A program made the position numbers and the translations under genes. From Methanotrichaceae archaeon (GTDB lineage: Archaea; Halobacteriota; Methanosarcinia; Methanotrichales; Methanotrichaceae), in assembly GCA_013329455.1 (NCBI GenBank), contig DUKF01000048.1, positions 1 through 7,370 of the forward strand: DNA of 7,370 bases, read 5' to 3'. Below, piece by piece: positions 5,957 through 7,370 of the stretch. Within the stretch, counting starts at the first letter, position 1. Each line of letters starts with the position of its first letter. The notes beneath the pieces are model-generated. The model was not told the DNA's origin and made no database searches. It saw only the letters and a list, made by a program, of their open reading frames with translations.

Positions 5957-6364
5957 ATGAGACCCAGCACCTTCAATGTCGCCGAGCGGCGCACCAAGAT
6001 CACCGTCTTCAGAGTCGGTAGGATATGGACCTTCAAGCAATTCTTCGGGGACAAGGAGATCTTCAAGGAGCTTGCCGACCATTACAACCGCGAAAACTAC
6101 CGTTTTGAGTTTCTCACCGAGCACGAGAGGGACGAGGCTTTCAAAAAGTTGAAGGACCGAGGCTTCGACTTTCAGGTTGTCGAGGACCTGACCGGGTACG
6201 TCGTCAAACTCGACAAGGCCAGCAAGTACGCGCCGGTTCTGAAAAACTCTATCGAATACATTGAAACCCAGAACGAGCGGGTGTTCCTGATGAAGGATCT
6301 CTTCTCGGCAGAGGTGGCGATCGAGTTCGGGGCCGAGATCTACGATGGGATCATCTCCTTCTGA
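5957..6364 (+). CDS. Conserved-looking hypothetical protein, leaderless
   Basis: I do not recognise this 135-residue protein. It is soluble and charged, with no signal peptide, membrane segment or cysteine. The predicted secondary structure is mixed: strand ITVFRVGRIWTF (15-26), helix DKEIFKELADHY (32-43), strand YRFEFL, helix EHERDEAFKKLKDRG (56-69), strand DFQVVED, strand TGYVVKLD, helix YAPVLKNSIEYIET (91-104), strand RVFLM, then helix FSAEVAIEFGA. This alternation resembles a small alpha/beta domain. Coding is well supported: codon use matches the GC-rich neighbours and the frame is clean. The start is ATG 5957, with no Shine-Dalgarno site and a TATA-like box about 26 nt upstream. An overlapping minus-strand frame (5945-6382) is rejected as a shadow. 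No function is offered. Confidence 0.8.
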   Translation: MRPSTFNVAERRTKITVFRVGRIWTFKQFFGDKEIFKELADHYNRENYRFEFLTEHERDEAFKKLKDRGFDFQVVEDLTGYVVKLDKASKYAPVLKNSIEYIETQNERVFLMKDLFSAEVAIEFGAEIYDGIISF

Positions 6365-6459
6365 CGAAAGCTTCTCAACCAAATGTTGTTCATGATCGAC
6401 CTGATCGTCGGCAGTTCCGTCGAGAGAGGTCCCCCATCAGTCTTAGGACCCTTCTGCCC

Positions 6460-6465
6460 TTTTTT
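6460..6465 (+). terminator. T6 tract, candidate terminator of the 135-residue gene
   Basis: CCCTTTTTTG lies about 95 nt after the stop at 6364 and just before the convergent small gene ends (6473). On the plus strand it could act as an archaeal T-tract terminator. No hairpin is obvious. Confidence 0.35.
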
Positions 6466-6472
6466 GAAATCT

Positions 6473-6763
6473 CTACCACCTACGGAAGGAGTCCCTTATC
6501 CGCTTCTTAAACTCCCAGATCTCCCGTTCCGAGGCGTTCATCCTCCATCCCAGGTCGTATAAGTCCTTCTCCCGCTCGGTCCCGGTCAGGATCGACCTCA
6601 GGAAACACTCGCACTGCCTGCCGTCGAGGCCGCGCTCGTTACACCTCCATCCATCCCCGTCCTTGAGGTGGTTTGATAGAAGGTGGCCGCAGACGCAGCA
6701 TATCCCGTTTCTGTAGTCGGGTCGCAGCGCCTCATGCCGTCCTTTGGGAAAGGATGATTCCAT
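6473..6763 (-). CDS. Small Cys/His-rich putative metal-binding protein
   Basis: The 96-residue protein has a compact cluster of possible metal ligands: CCVCGH at residues 22-27, His32, Cys41 in WRCNE, and CEC at 51-53. The spacing (CxxC-G-H...H...C...C-x-C-F) resembles small zinc-binding modules of the form 'C.vCgH....H.......C........C.C..F'. The C-terminal 40 residues are strongly charged (TEREKDLYDLGWRMNASEREIWEFKKRIRDSFRRW) and probably helical, possibly for nucleic acid or protein contact. It has no membrane segment. ATG 6763 has AAGGA about ten bases upstream on the minus strand. The U32 gene ends 108 nt upstream in the same orientation, but a hairpin lies between, so separate transcription is likely. 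The metal and function are inferred, not shown. Confidence 0.7.
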   Translation of the reverse strand: MESSFPKGRHEALRPDYRNGICCVCGHLLSNHLKDGDGWRCNERGLDGRQCECFLRSILTGTEREKDLYDLGWRMNASEREIWEFKKRIRDSFRRW

Positions 6764-6847
6764 AATCGTCGATTCCTTTTTTGTCTTGCTTCTGAAACCT
6801 GGTTTACCATCCCGGCTTTGGTTGGGCGGGAAAAATGTCCTGTGTCC

Positions 6848-6873
6848 GAAGGGCGTTCCCGCAAGTGCCCTTC
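6848..6873 (-). terminator. Stem-loop at the end of the U32 gene
   Basis: GAAGGGC (6848-6854) and GCCCTTC (6867-6873) form a perfect 7-bp stem with a 12-nt loop overlapping the U32 stop codon (6872-6874). On the minus strand it is followed about 12 nt later by T5 (6835-6831). This supports termination between the U32 gene and the Cys/His-rich gene. Confidence 0.4.
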
Positions 6874-7370
6874 ATTCTCTCCTCCCCCGAAGGAAGGCGC
6901 CTCCTGTCATGCCGCCCATCGACATCTGCCTCGCCTCTCTCTTGAGCCAGTCGAGGTCCCCGCCCTCCAGCGCCTCGTTGTAGATCTCGGCCATCTTTCG
7001 GGCGTACTTGCCCGTCCTGCCCCGGGCGTCGATGGCAAACGATCCGATCCCCATCTCGGCAAGCCTCGGCACCTGGTCTATCAAAGAGAGCTCAACGGCG
7101 TTAAAAACGTGGGTCCGGCACTCTCCGTCCCTCCTGACGGGAAAGACGCGCCTTGTCTCATCTTCGATCCCCCAGAACGCTTCCCCGGACTTTGCAACAG
7201 ACTCGCAGCCCAGGACCGATGAGAAAAGGCAGTTTTCGGCAACCATTGCCTCAATGTTCCCCTGGACCACCACTTCTAGATCCGGGAGGTTTGCGATCGA
7301 TTGAGATCTTGCAGCCATCTTCTCCATCTCCCGGGCCGAAAGTTCCGGTGAGAGGGTCAGCCTCTGGAAG
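6872..7370 (-). CDS. U32-family peptidase homologue, C-terminal part (cut by window edge)
   Basis: The frame is open from the right edge of the window to the TGA at 6874-6872, giving 165 visible residues. The Met codon at 7327 is internal, since residues before it (LTLSPELSARE) already match the family. Landmarks are LEVVVQGNIEAMVAENCL, FWGIEDETRRVFPVRRDGECRTHVFN and LIDQVPRLAEMGIGSFAIDARGRTGKYARKMAEIYNEAL, a typical order for the C-terminal part of the U32 core. U32 proteins were first described as collagenase-like peptidases, but characterised members (UbiU/UbiV, TrhP, RlhA) are mostly Fe-S proteins acting in RNA or quinone hydroxylation. Three cysteines are seen here (ENC, LGC, GEC), where four usually bind the cluster. 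The missing one may be lost or lie elsewhere. The substrate is unknown. Confidence 0.88.
   Translation of the reverse strand, partial: FQRLTLSPELSAREMEKMAARSQSIANLPDLEVVVQGNIEAMVAENCLFSSVLGCESVAKSGEAFWGIEDETRRVFPVRRDGECRTHVFNAVELSLIDQVPRLAEMGIGSFAIDARGRTGKYARKMAEIYNEALEGGDLDWLKREARQMSMGGMTGGAFLRGRRE

Noticed and set aside
5945..6382. Minus-strand frame of 145 codons overlapping the 135-residue gene
   Set aside because: The plus-strand protein has better amino-acid composition and matching promoter signals; the minus frame is its complement shadow.
6818..7304. Plus-strand frames antisense to the U32 gene
   Set aside because: The minus strand shows unmistakable U32 motifs through the whole stretch; the plus frames have no recognisable features.

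Overview
The window looks like chromosome from a GC-rich methanogenic archaeon of the Methanosarcinales/Methanotrichaceae type (Methanothrix-like). This is inferred from several signs. Promoters carry archaeal TATA boxes about 26 nt upstream of likely transcript starts, some giving nearly leaderless mRNAs. Ribosome binding sites resemble GGAGGTGAT, and GTG and TTG starts are used. There is a tetratricopeptide (TPR) protein with archaeal-style 'EIDPENDVAWNNKG' repeats, and the U32 peptidase and small orphan proteins also fit. No rRNA or tRNA gene, insertion sequence or CRISPR array is visible, so the genus is a guess.

Layout. Positions 1-684 hold the 3' part of an unrecognised, probably exported protein gene. 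It is followed on the same strand by a small exported protein made of four TPR units (774-1367). A promoter near 1440 then drives a nitroreductase-family flavoprotein (1492-2067) and, 20 nt later, peptide methionine sulfoxide reductase MsrA (2088-2609), a compact redox/repair pair. A hairpin at 2634-2649 separates these from a convergent gene (2645-3634, minus) for a secreted protein. Its C-terminus looks like a prokaryotic YEATS (pYEATS) domain, the most distinctive protein in the window.

The 307-base gap upstream of that gene is rich in inverted repeats and may hold a 36-codon ORF. Next comes an AT-richer block containing an alpha/beta-hydrolase lipoprotein gene (3942-4799, minus), closed by a T8 tract. 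Its base composition suggests recent acquisition. After a roughly 350-base gap with divergent promoters come an AlkD-like DNA alkylation repair protein (5157-5867), an orphan 135-residue protein with a probably leaderless transcript (5957-6364), a small Cys/His-rich putative metal-binding protein (6473-6763, minus), and the C-terminal part of a U32-family peptidase (6872-7370, minus, cut by the window edge).

How they fit together. Nitroreductase, MsrA and the AlkD-like protein all deal with redox state or chemical damage, but only the first two look co-transcribed. The other genes look like independent units. I do not see a multi-gene defence or other novel system. The best leads are the secreted pYEATS-like protein with its structured upstream region, and the foreign-looking hydrolase block.
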